Part shown: piece by piece, positions 1 to 4,886 of the stretch
Numbering within the stretch: position 1 is the first letter of the stretch
Layout of the letters: every line of letters begins with the position of its first letter
Assembly (NCBI GenBank): GCA_052031065.1
Contig: JBPEXY010000278.1
Location: 1-5,201 of the forward strand
Direction: 5' to 3'
Length of the DNA: 5,201 nt
Source of the DNA: JBPEXY01 sp052031065
GTDB lineage: Bacteria > Pseudomonadota > Gammaproteobacteria > Immundisolibacterales > Immundisolibacteraceae
Translations under genes and position numbers: made by a program
The notes under the pieces: generated by a model
The model's database searches: none
What the model saw: only the letters and a program-made list of their open reading frames with translations
Told to the model about the DNA's origin: nothing

Positions 1-777
1 GTCTGCCTGACCGAAGAGACCACCGAAGCGCTCTACCTGATGGGGGAACAGCGGCGCATTGTCGGTATATCCGGCTTTACCGTGCGTCCGCCGCAGGCGC
101 GAAAGGAGAAACCAAAAGTCTCCGCCTTCACCAGTGCGAAAATCGACAAGATACTCGCGCTGCAACCCGATCTGGTGCTCGGGTTTTCCGACCTGCAGGC
201 CGATATTGGTGCCGAACTGACACGGGCCGGTATCGAAGTTCACCTGTTTAACCAGCGCAGTGTGACTGAAATTTTACGTATGATCCGAGTGCTGGCTGGC
301 ATGATTGGGGAAACCGGCAAGGGAGATCATCTGGTTAGCAATCTGCAGAAAAATATAGAATTAATATCTATTAAAAGCAAGGAGTTAAATAGCAAACCTA
401 AAGTATTCTTTGAAGAGTGGGACGAGCCGCTGATCAGCGCTATTCGCTGGGTATCGGAACTGATTGGCATCGCCGGCGGGGAGGATATTTTTCCCGAACT
501 GGCAGAGCAACCCCTGGGCAGAAACCGTATCCTCACAGACCCCGACGAAGTCATTCGTCGCCAACCTGATGTGATTATTGGTTCCTGGTGCGGTAAAAAA
601 TTTCGCCCTGAGAAAGTAGCAGCGCGACCCGGTTGGCAGGCGCTACCGGCAGTTCGCAACCAAGAGCTACACGAAATCAAATCGGCGCTGATACTACAAC
701 CGGGACCGGCGGCTTTGAGTGATGGACTAAACGCTCTGGCCACAATCGTTCAGCGCTGGGCTCAACGGCATCGGTAA
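1..777 (+). CDS. BtuF-like ABC-type substrate-binding protein, 5'-partial
   Basis: The frame is open from base 1 to the TAA at 775-777, giving 258 visible residues. The sequence before the first internal ATG (base 40) already reads as family sequence (TEETTEALYLMGE), so that ATG is not the start. From memory, relatives begin only a few residues before this motif, so probably very little is missing. It belongs to the helical-backbone metal receptor/BtuF superfamily (COG0614), which binds cobalamin or iron chelates. Visible landmarks are a first-lobe segment LQPDLVLGFSD (about 54-64), the linking helix around 95-130, then EEWDEP (138-143), IAGGEDIF (about 157-164), QPDVIIGSWCGKK (about 188-200) and a C-terminal LILQPGPAALSDGL (about 230-243). 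Whether it has a signal peptide cannot be seen; if the missing part is as short as relatives suggest, it has none and may act in the cytoplasm. No permease or ATPase gene adjoins it on the right. Family is secure; ligand is unknown. Confidence 0.88.
   Translation, partial: VCLTEETTEALYLMGEQRRIVGISGFTVRPPQARKEKPKVSAFTSAKIDKILALQPDLVLGFSDLQADIGAELTRAGIEVHLFNQRSVTEILRMIRVLAGMIGETGKGDHLVSNLQKNIELISIKSKELNSKPKVFFEEWDEPLISAIRWVSELIGIAGGEDIFPELAEQPLGRNRILTDPDEVIRRQPDVIIGSWCGKKFRPEKVAARPGWQALPAVRNQELHEIKSALILQPGPAALSDGLNALATIVQRWAQRHR
351..410. other. AT-rich patch inside the binding-protein gene
   Basis: Only 13 of these 60 bases are G or C, against 30 of 60 in 241-300 and 38 of 60 in 421-480. The reading frame stays intact and encodes a lysine/isoleucine/asparagine-rich stretch (residues about 117-137) in the helix that links the two lobes, a region expected to be variable. 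The cause is unknown. It could be relaxed constraint in a linker or a small recombined segment. Confidence 0.6.
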
Positions 778-784
778 CGAAAGC

Positions 785-1501
785 ATGGCTGGAGGGAGCG
801 AGTCAAACCAGAACATTCACATACAGAAAACTGCTTCGCCGATTAATACCCCTCTGATTGGTCTGGTCCTGGCCAACCTGTTGCCCTTCGCGGGCGTAAT
901 CTATTTTGGCTGGGGTCTGTTTGCCGTCGTGCTCTTCTACTGGGCGGAAAACCTCGTGCTCGGGTTTTACACCCTGGTCAAACTGCTCCACCACTCCCCC
1001 ATCGGCGGACTGTTTTCGGGGGCCTTCTTTCTGCTCCACTACGGGGGTTTTACCGGGATACACGGATTTTTCATTCTGACCTTCATGAACGAGGATCTGG
1101 CACAACAGATCATGCCAGACAGCGACAGCTGGCCGGGGCCTCTGGTTTTTATGGAGATACTTTACCGAGTCGTGGCGACTGCCTTGAGTCAGGCATCGCC
1201 GATGATGCTACTCGGCGTGGCAGGACTCTTCGTTAGCCATGGTCTTTCGTTACTGATCAATTACTTTGGTAAAGGTGAGTATCAGTCTCAGGACACCAGA
1301 AAACTCATGGGAGCGCCCTACCAGCGCATTATGATTCTGCATTTCGCCGTGATTGCCGGCGGCATGCTGGTGGTGATGATGGGCTCACCAGTCGGTCTGC
1401 TGGTGGCACTCACGGCACTAAAGCTGGGTGCCGATATCGCCCTGCACCTGCGCTCTCACCGCAAAGCACAGCGCTACAGAGCCGGTTCGGCCGCGAGGTA
1501 G
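785..1501 (+). CDS. DUF6498 family multi-pass membrane protein
   Basis: This 238-residue integral inner-membrane protein has no assigned biochemical role. Hydrophobic segments lie near residues 22-43, 44-67, 75-100, 118-136, 138-160 and 183-220. They are followed by a basic tail (RSHRKAQRYR) that should be cytoplasmic. The FYWAENLVLGFY segment (51-62) and the later HYGGFTGIHGFF (85-96) resemble the conserved core of DUF6498 proteins as I recall them. Histidines at 69, 70, 85, 93, 152 and 186 lie in or beside membrane segments and could bind metal or heme, but this is only inference. The ATG is 7 bases after the upstream stop and has only a weak purine-rich lead (cgaaagc), so translation is probably coupled to the binding-protein gene. 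A strong SD-like GGAGGGAG lies just inside the ORF (790-797), but no usable start codon follows it at the right distance. Family assignment is fairly sure; function is unknown. Confidence 0.8.
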   Translation: MAGGSESNQNIHIQKTASPINTPLIGLVLANLLPFAGVIYFGWGLFAVVLFYWAENLVLGFYTLVKLLHHSPIGGLFSGAFFLLHYGGFTGIHGFFILTFMNEDLAQQIMPDSDSWPGPLVFMEILYRVVATALSQASPMMLLGVAGLFVSHGLSLLINYFGKGEYQSQDTRKLMGAPYQRIMILHFAVIAGGMLVVMMGSPVGLLVALTALKLGADIALHLRSHRKAQRYRAGSAAR

Positions 1502-1506
1502 AAGAA

Positions 1507-2715
1507 TCAGGCTACCAGACGGGTCGCACCGTCCGCCCAACTGATTGCATTGATATAGCAGTCAACCACCGTCTGTCGGTCAATCGGCAGATCGTTGCAG
1601 GCTTCGAGTTCATTGAGTTCGTAGGCCAATACCAGCGCCAGCACCTCACCGTAAGCCCCGGTGTGGCTTAACAGTGCATTTTTGGAGCTCTCAGCCAACG
1701 GTAACGCCCCGACGACCTCATCCAGGGGCACGCCAAGAAGAGCGTCCAGGCTGGAGAAGAGTCCAACCAGAAAATAGCTTGCCGCATCATCCTTCCGATC
1801 CAATTCGACGGCAATGGATTCGCACATACGCGCCCTGAACATCGCTGTTCGGTATGCCTCATCGTTAAGCTCCCCCATTGAACCGATGGCTACCATATTG
1901 ATCAACCTGACCAGAGCAGTTTGTCCGAGCACAACAATCGCATCGCGAATCGATTCAATTTCCCTGTTGAAGCTGTACATGGCTGAATTCACATAACGCA
2001 GCAACTTATAGCTGATCGCGATATCCTGCTGAATCAGGCCGGCTATTTTTTCGGTGGAAACATCCGCCTGGTTCACCTCGCTCAGCAGCTGCATGGTGGC
2101 CAGCTGGTTACCGGTGATTTTTTTGCCGCTGACCACCTTTGGTTTGGAGAAGTAGTAGCCCTGAAAGTAGCTGAAACCGAGCTCCTTACAGACCCGCACC
2201 TCTTCGGCGGTTTCCACTTTTTCCGCAAGCAACTTGACCTTGTAGGACTTCAGCTGTTCTACACGGCTTGCAAGGTCATCCAGGCCGGCGGCCATGACGT
2301 CGATTTTTATGATGTCCGCTAATTCAAGAAAGGGTTCGAGATGTTCCTCAAAAACATAATCATCCAGAGCCAGGGTGTAACCCCGGGCTTTCAACTCCTG
2401 TAGCGCCTGCAATACAGCAGGTTCGGGCTCTACATGTTCCAGTATTTCTACTACCAGCTGCTGATTACGCTCCGGCAGAGGATAGTCACCGAGCAGATAA
2501 TCGCGTGGCATATTCACGAATGCACATTTTTCACCAACGATATTCTCCAGCCCTATGGAGGTAAACACATTGCTCAGCAACTCCGCGGTAGCGTGGTTTT
2601 CGTTGGCGATTTCGGCACGATTCTCCTCACTGTTGCGGTAAAGTAATTCGTATGCAAACACCTGGTCGTCAGCATCAAATATGGACTGACGTCCAACGTA
2701 ACTCAGCTCGCTCAT
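1507..2715 (-). CDS. EAL-HDOD domain signalling protein (YuxH-type)
   Basis: This 402-residue cytoplasmic protein has an N-terminal EAL domain (about 5-195) and a C-terminal HDOD domain (about 200-390), the standard architecture of this c-di-GMP-related family. The EAL signature is ELL at 23-25. Residues matching the catalytic set of active EAL phosphodiesterases are visible: E23, N68, E90, E93, D118, D119, K137, E165 and Q185 (FQGYYFSKP). Loop 6, normally DDFGTGYSS, is DDYVFEEH, so activity is uncertain. The HDOD part shows DIAISYKLLRYVNSA (231-245) and SIRDAIVVLG (255-264); HDOD domains are HD-like folds without the metal-binding pair. The frame stays open upstream to base 2844, but I chose the ATG at 2715. 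Homology begins right there (YVGRQSIFDA), it has an SD-like lead (GAAGGTAGAG), and the longer form would overlap the divergent gene. It is a monocistronic unit, tail to tail with the DUF6498 gene. Such proteins commonly affect motility, biofilm or other c-di-GMP outputs; the specific target is unknown. Confidence 0.92.
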   Translation of the reverse strand: MSELSYVGRQSIFDADDQVFAYELLYRNSEENRAEIANENHATAELLSNVFTSIGLENIVGEKCAFVNMPRDYLLGDYPLPERNQQLVVEILEHVEPEPAVLQALQELKARGYTLALDDYVFEEHLEPFLELADIIKIDVMAAGLDDLASRVEQLKSYKVKLLAEKVETAEEVRVCKELGFSYFQGYYFSKPKVVSGKKITGNQLATMQLLSEVNQADVSTEKIAGLIQQDIAISYKLLRYVNSAMYSFNREIESIRDAIVVLGQTALVRLINMVAIGSMGELNDEAYRTAMFRARMCESIAVELDRKDDAASYFLVGLFSSLDALLGVPLDEVVGALPLAESSKNALLSHTGAYGEVLALVLAYELNELEACNDLPIDRQTVVDCYINAISWADGATRLVA

Positions 2716-2721
2716 ATAGAC

Positions 2722-2731
2722 TCTACCTTCA
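2722..2731 (-). promoter_or_regulatory. Likely ribosome binding site of the EAL-HDOD gene
   Basis: On the minus strand, GAAGGTAGAG precedes the ATG at 2715. AAGG lies about 10 bases and GAG about 5 bases from the start. It supports the internal start over the upstream ATG at 2844 and shortens the protein from 445 to 402 residues. Confidence 0.5.
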
Positions 2732-2831
2732 TCGGTGACGCAATGTTTTGGTATCCGTTGGCTCAGGATCACTAACTGATTCAGACTAGATATTGTCTCG
2801 GGAGATAGCCTCAGTTCTTGAGTGATTGAAG

Positions 2832-3356
2832 ATGGAAGCGACAAAAAATAGAGCTTCGCGTCCCGTTATCGGGGTGAGCAGTTGCCTGCTCGGCAACCGT
2901 GTCCGCTATGACGGTAGCGACAGGCTCAGTCATCTGGTAACCAGCCAGCTGGGGCAACTATTTGAACTGAGGGCTTTTTGCCCGGAGATGGAAATCGGTC
3001 TTGGGGTGCCTCGTGAACCGATTCACCTGCTGCGAACATCAGAGGGAGTGCGCTGTCAGCGCGGCGAACTGGACTTCACCCAGCGCTTGACCGCGCTGGC
3101 GGATGAGCGGCAACACTGGTTAAACAGTCTGGACGGCTACGTGTTCAAAGCGCGATCACCCAGCTGTGGCATCGCCAGCACCAAAATAGATGGCGCTGCG
3201 GAAGAGGCTAACTACGGTTGGGGTATTTTTGCTGCGCGGGTCGCGGAACTATACCCTCAGTTAGCGCTGATTGAAGATACCAGCCTGGAAGATAGGTCGC
3301 AGTACGACAGCTTTGTGCAAAAAGTGTGGAACCGCGCCAACCACAGACGTGGTTAG
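2832..3356 (+). CDS. DUF523 (TudS-like) iron-sulfur protein
   Basis: This 174-residue soluble protein is a stand-alone DUF523 domain without the C-terminal DUF1722 module found in longer relatives. Family motifs are VSSCLLGNRVRYDG (15-28), CPE (50-52) followed by GLGVPREPI (56-64), and FKARSPSCG (105-113). Cysteines 18, 50 and 112 match the three conserved cysteines that, in the characterised member TudS, hold a [4Fe-4S] cluster used to remove sulfur from 2-thiouracil. C75 is outside these motifs. I infer a similar desulfidase chemistry on a thiolated base or related thio-compound, but the substrate is not shown by the sequence. A TTG two codons upstream (2826) is an alternative start; the ATG at 2832 is preferred because of codon identity and a GAG about 9 bases upstream. 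The gene is divergent from the EAL-HDOD gene across a 116-base gap in which I see no strong promoter on either strand. Family call is firm; reaction is moderate. Confidence 0.9.
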   Translation: MEATKNRASRPVIGVSSCLLGNRVRYDGSDRLSHLVTSQLGQLFELRAFCPEMEIGLGVPREPIHLLRTSEGVRCQRGELDFTQRLTALADERQHWLNSLDGYVFKARSPSCGIASTKIDGAAEEANYGWGIFAARVAELYPQLALIEDTSLEDRSQYDSFVQKVWNRANHRRG

Positions 3357-3357
3357 C
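3336..3357. other. Hairpin over the stop codon of the DUF523 gene
   Basis: AACCAC (3339-3344) and GTGGTT (3349-3354) form a perfect 6-bp stem with a 4-base loop. GC/GC pairs extend it after one mismatch (3338/3355). It spans the end of the gene and its TAG. No T tract follows on either strand, so it is not a standard intrinsic terminator. It could be a 3'-end stabilising hairpin or chance. Confidence 0.35.
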
Positions 3358-3372
3358 CCAGCCAAAACTATC

Positions 3373-3402
3373 GATTAAACGCAGCGGTCCGGCAGCTTAA
3401 TC
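3373..3402. terminator. Weak candidate bidirectional terminator between convergent genes
   Basis: GATTAA (3373-3378) and TTAATC (3397-3402) are inverted repeats around an 18-base GC-rich loop, lying between the stop codons of the convergent DUF523 and TM2 genes. On the minus strand a TTTT occurs a few bases after the stem; on the plus strand there is no T run. The stem is AT-rich and the loop long, so this is only a positional candidate. Confidence 0.22.
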
Positions 3403-3409
3403 TGGCGTG

Positions 3410-3622
3410 CTAGGTCCACTCAGTGATTTTGTTGCCCTGCTTATCGGTAAAACTGCCGATAATAATCATGATGAAATCGATCAGCGCCCAAATACCTAAC
3501 CCACCAAGGGTAATAATCTGCAAAATTCCGGTACCGATCTTGCCAACATAAAAGCGGTGGGCGCCGAACATGCCGAGGAAAAAACAGAGCAGGAATGCCG
3601 GCAAAATACGTTTATCGGTCAC
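3410..3622 (-). CDS. TM2 domain-containing small membrane protein
   Basis: This 70-residue protein is made almost entirely of one TM2 domain. It has a first membrane helix (about 6-20), the turn motif FGAHRFYVGKIGTG (19-32), and a second helix (about 42-58) containing GLGIWALIDF with the conserved aspartate at D49. A short polar tail, DKQGNKITEWT, follows. It should sit in the inner membrane as a two-helix hairpin. TM2 proteins are widespread in bacteria and have no settled function. The start is GTG at 3622, supported by AGGAG seven bases upstream. The gene lies 54 bases downstream of the UPF0178 gene on the same strand and also has its own candidate promoter. Length and motif order are typical for stand-alone TM2 proteins, so it looks intact. 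Confidence 0.92.
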   Translation of the reverse strand: MTDKRILPAFLLCFFLGMFGAHRFYVGKIGTGILQIITLGGLGIWALIDFIMIIIGSFTDKQGNKITEWT

Positions 3623-3629
3623 TGAAAAT

Positions 3630-3634
3630 CTCCT
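3630..3634 (-). promoter_or_regulatory. Ribosome binding site deciding a GTG start
   Basis: On the minus strand, AGGAG lies seven bases before the GTG at 3622 of the TM2 gene. It is the clearest Shine-Dalgarno sequence in the window and justifies the non-ATG start. Confidence 0.75.
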
Positions 3635-3670
3635 GAGCCAAAGGTGTAGAAAGGGTAAATATGCTCGTTA

Positions 3671-3687
3671 TCGATCTTAAGGATCGA
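3671..3687. promoter_or_regulatory. Dyad overlapping the TM2 gene's candidate -10 box
   Basis: TCGATC (3671-3676) and GATCGA (3682-3687) are perfect 6-base inverted repeats separated by 5 bases. The element covers the predicted -10 of the TM2 promoter and the stop codon of the UPF0178 gene. No T run follows it on either strand, which argues against a terminator. An operator is possible but not shown. Confidence 0.3.
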
Positions 3688-3703
3688 CTGCTCCGGCTGT
3701 CAA
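3674..3703 (-). promoter_or_regulatory. Candidate sigma-70 promoter for the TM2 gene
   Basis: On the minus strand a perfect TTGACA (3698-3703) is followed after 18 bases by TAAGAT (3674-3679), which matches 4 of 6 bases of the -10 consensus. Transcription would start near 3667 and give a leader of about 45 bases before the GTG. The -35 lies inside the 3' end of the UPF0178 gene, and the -10 overlaps that gene's stop codon. This would let the TM2 gene be expressed independently of its upstream neighbour. Confidence 0.4.
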
Positions 3704-4132
3704 CAGTCGGTCGAGTTGATCTGCAAAGGCTTTGCGTTCCCGGTTGCCCAGCGGTGGTGGCCCACCGGTAGGCAGGCCACTGGAGCGCATGGTATCCATA
3801 AAATCACGCATATTGAGTCGCGCCCTGATGTTGCTATCAGTAAACAGCTCTCCGCGGGGACTCAACGCCAAAGCACCTTTCTCGATGACCTCTGCCGCCA
3901 ACGGAATATCCGCGGTGATGACCAGATCGCCGCTGTTCACCAGACGCACAATTTCGTTGTCAGCAACATCAAAACCGGCCTTAACTTTAATGGCACGAAT
4001 ATATTCAGACGGTGCTATGGCTAATATCCGGTTGGCCACCAGAATCAACTCCACCTGTTTGCGCTCTGCCGCTCGGGTCAGGATCTCACGCATGGCAGAG
4101 GGGCAGCCGTCAGCATCTACCCATATTTTCAT
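3677..4132 (-). CDS. yaiI: UPF0178 / YaiI-YqxD family protein (DUF188)
   Basis: This 151-residue cytoplasmic protein matches the UPF0178 family along its whole length. It starts MKIWVDADGCP (1-11), with acidic residues D6 and D8, then VANRIL (32-37), FDVADNEIV (54-62), GDLVITADIPLAAEVIEKG (68-86), SPRGELFTDSNIR (91-103), RDFMDTMRSSG (109-119) and PTGGPPPL (121-128). The spaced aspartates (D6, D8, D57, D75) resemble those of PIN-like nuclease folds, and DUF188 has been linked to that fold, but no activity is established for this protein. The frame stays open to an ATG at 4315, which would add 61 residues. I reject that start because family sequence begins exactly at the 4132 ATG and the longer form would overlap the divergent exonuclease gene. 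The Shine-Dalgarno is weak (GGATC a few bases upstream). The gene is followed by the TM2 gene on the same strand. Confidence 0.93.
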   Translation of the reverse strand: MKIWVDADGCPSAMREILTRAAERKQVELILVANRILAIAPSEYIRAIKVKAGFDVADNEIVRLVNSGDLVITADIPLAAEVIEKGALALSPRGELFTDSNIRARLNMRDFMDTMRSSGLPTGGPPPLGNRERKAFADQLDRLLTAGAVDP

Positions 4133-4302
4133 AATGATCCGGTTATTGTTAACGTACACACAGAGTAGTTGGCAACAAAACGATACCAGCCAAAGAGCAG
4201 AGTTCACACTAAGCAAGCTGGCGCCGACGGCAATTGCGACCAGAGTTTTTCCCTGCAGCGCCGGCGGAAAGTGGCAGCAGTGTAACGGGAAACAGTTAAA
4301 AC
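4133..4302. other. 170-base divergent intergenic region
   Basis: This region separates the UPF0178 (minus) and exonuclease (plus) genes and should hold both promoters. On the minus strand, TTGCCA (4170-4175) and AACAAT (4145-4150) resemble -35 and -10 boxes, but the 19-base spacer is long and the start would fall only a few bases before the ATG. On the plus strand I see no good pair. The minus-strand frame is open throughout and reads as a hydrophobic peptide, which I regard as chance. Confidence 0.45.
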
Positions 4303-4812
4303 GTGCGTGATTCAACAGCGATACCAGCGATTATTGACGTCGAGGCTTCCGGTTTTGGTCCCGACAGCTACCCGATAGAGGTGGGGCTTATCCTCGCCGA
4401 CGGAGAGCGGTTCTGTTCGTTGATACTGCCGCCAGAGGACTGGACCCATTGGAACGAGGAGGCGGAAATCGTTCACGGGGTCTCCCGCTCGGTACTGCAA
4501 ACCTATGGCACGCCCATGGCGGAAGTAACCGAGAAGCTGAATAGTCTACTGTCTGGCCAAACCATCTATAGCGATGGTTGGGTGGTCGACAAGCCGTGGC
4601 TGATCACACTGTTTTCGCGAGCCGGAATGAACATGAACTTTTATCTCAGCCCGCTCGAAATGATTCTCAGCGAATCACAGATGGAACGCTGGCATGAGGT
4701 AAAAACAGAGGTGATTGATGATCTTGAGGTGGAGCGTCACCGCGCTAGCCACGATGCTCAGATCATTCAGGAAACCTACCGTAGAACCATGGGAGCAGTT
4801 CCTCGGGATTGA
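4303..4812 (+). CDS. DEDDh-type 3'-5' exonuclease-like protein
   Basis: This 169-residue soluble protein carries the spaced motifs of the DnaQ/RNase T superfamily. Exo I is IIDVEASGFG with D12 and E14. The following strand is PIEVGLIL (24-31), then VHGVSR (57-62) corresponds to the common IHGIS element. Exo II is around YSDGWVVDKPWL (89-100), with D96 the likely metal ligand. Exo III is HRASHDAQII (146-155) with H146 and D151. All four acidic ligands and the general-base histidine therefore appear present, so it is probably an active metal-dependent nuclease; whether it acts on DNA, RNA or small oligonucleotides is unknown. It lacks accessory domains and is at the short end for the superfamily. 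The start is GTG at 4303. An in-frame TAA at 4297 leaves no upstream alternative, and the SD is poor (ACGGGA about 12 bases away). The cDPG synthetase-like gene follows on the same strand. Confidence 0.87.
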   Translation: MRDSTAIPAIIDVEASGFGPDSYPIEVGLILADGERFCSLILPPEDWTHWNEEAEIVHGVSRSVLQTYGTPMAEVTEKLNSLLSGQTIYSDGWVVDKPWLITLFSRAGMNMNFYLSPLEMILSESQMERWHEVKTEVIDDLEVERHRASHDAQIIQETYRRTMGAVPRD

Positions 4813-4831
4813 GAGACTCTGCTCAGGGAAA

Positions 4832-4859
4832 TTTACCGCCGCTAATACGAGCGGCTAAT
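4832..4859 (+). promoter_or_regulatory. Weak candidate promoter of the cDPGS-like gene
   Basis: TTTACC (4832-4837) and GCTAAT (4854-4859), 16 bases apart, each match 4 of 6 consensus bases. The inverted repeat 4838-4855 fills the spacer. Read-through from the exonuclease gene is an equally good explanation for expression. Confidence 0.2.
4838..4855. repeat. GC-rich inverted repeat in the leader of the last gene
   Basis: GCCGCT (4838-4843) and AGCGGC (4850-4855) are perfect inverted repeats with a 6-base loop, in the 72-base gap after the exonuclease gene. The nearest T run (4870-4873) is about 14 bases beyond the stem, too far for a normal intrinsic terminator. It could be an operator or a leader hairpin. 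Confidence 0.4.
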
Positions 4860-4886
4860 CGGGCGTCTGTTTTAGTCAAAGCTAAT
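4841..4886 (+). repeat. Three direct GCTAAT repeats before the cDPGS-like gene
   Basis: GCTAAT occurs at 4841-4846, 4854-4859 and 4881-4886, the last running into the ATG. The first and second copies extend to a similar longer form (GCTAATACGAGCG and GCTAATCGGGCG), and the third continues as GCTAATGAGC. The first two are 13 bases apart. This may be a binding-site cluster or a local duplication. Confidence 0.4.

Noticed and set aside
327..743. 138-residue minus-strand open frame inside the binding-protein gene
   Set aside because: It is antisense to strongly family-like coding sequence, with no plausible protein features.
790..797. GGAGGGAG as the ribosome binding site of the DUF6498 gene
   Set aside because: It lies after the ATG at 785, and no ATG, GTG or TTG follows in frame at a usable distance.
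1497..1516. GGTAG/CTACC inverted repeat between the tail-to-tail genes as a terminator
   Set aside because: The stem is only 5 bp with a 10-base loop and no T run on either strand, and it overlaps both coding ends.
2716..2831. Promoters in the gap between the EAL-HDOD and DUF523 genes
   Set aside because: Promoters are expected here, but every -35/-10 pair I tried matched poorly or had wrong spacing, such as TAGATA at 2787-2792 without a suitable -35.
2716..2844. Longer start for the EAL-HDOD gene adding 43 residues
   Set aside because: The added residues do not resemble the family, family sequence begins at the 2715 ATG with an SD-like lead, and the extension would overlap the divergent DUF523 gene.
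3732..4310. 192-residue plus-strand open frame opposite the UPF0178 gene
   Set aside because: It is antisense to a clearly conserved family along its whole length, and its translation shows no recognisable motif.
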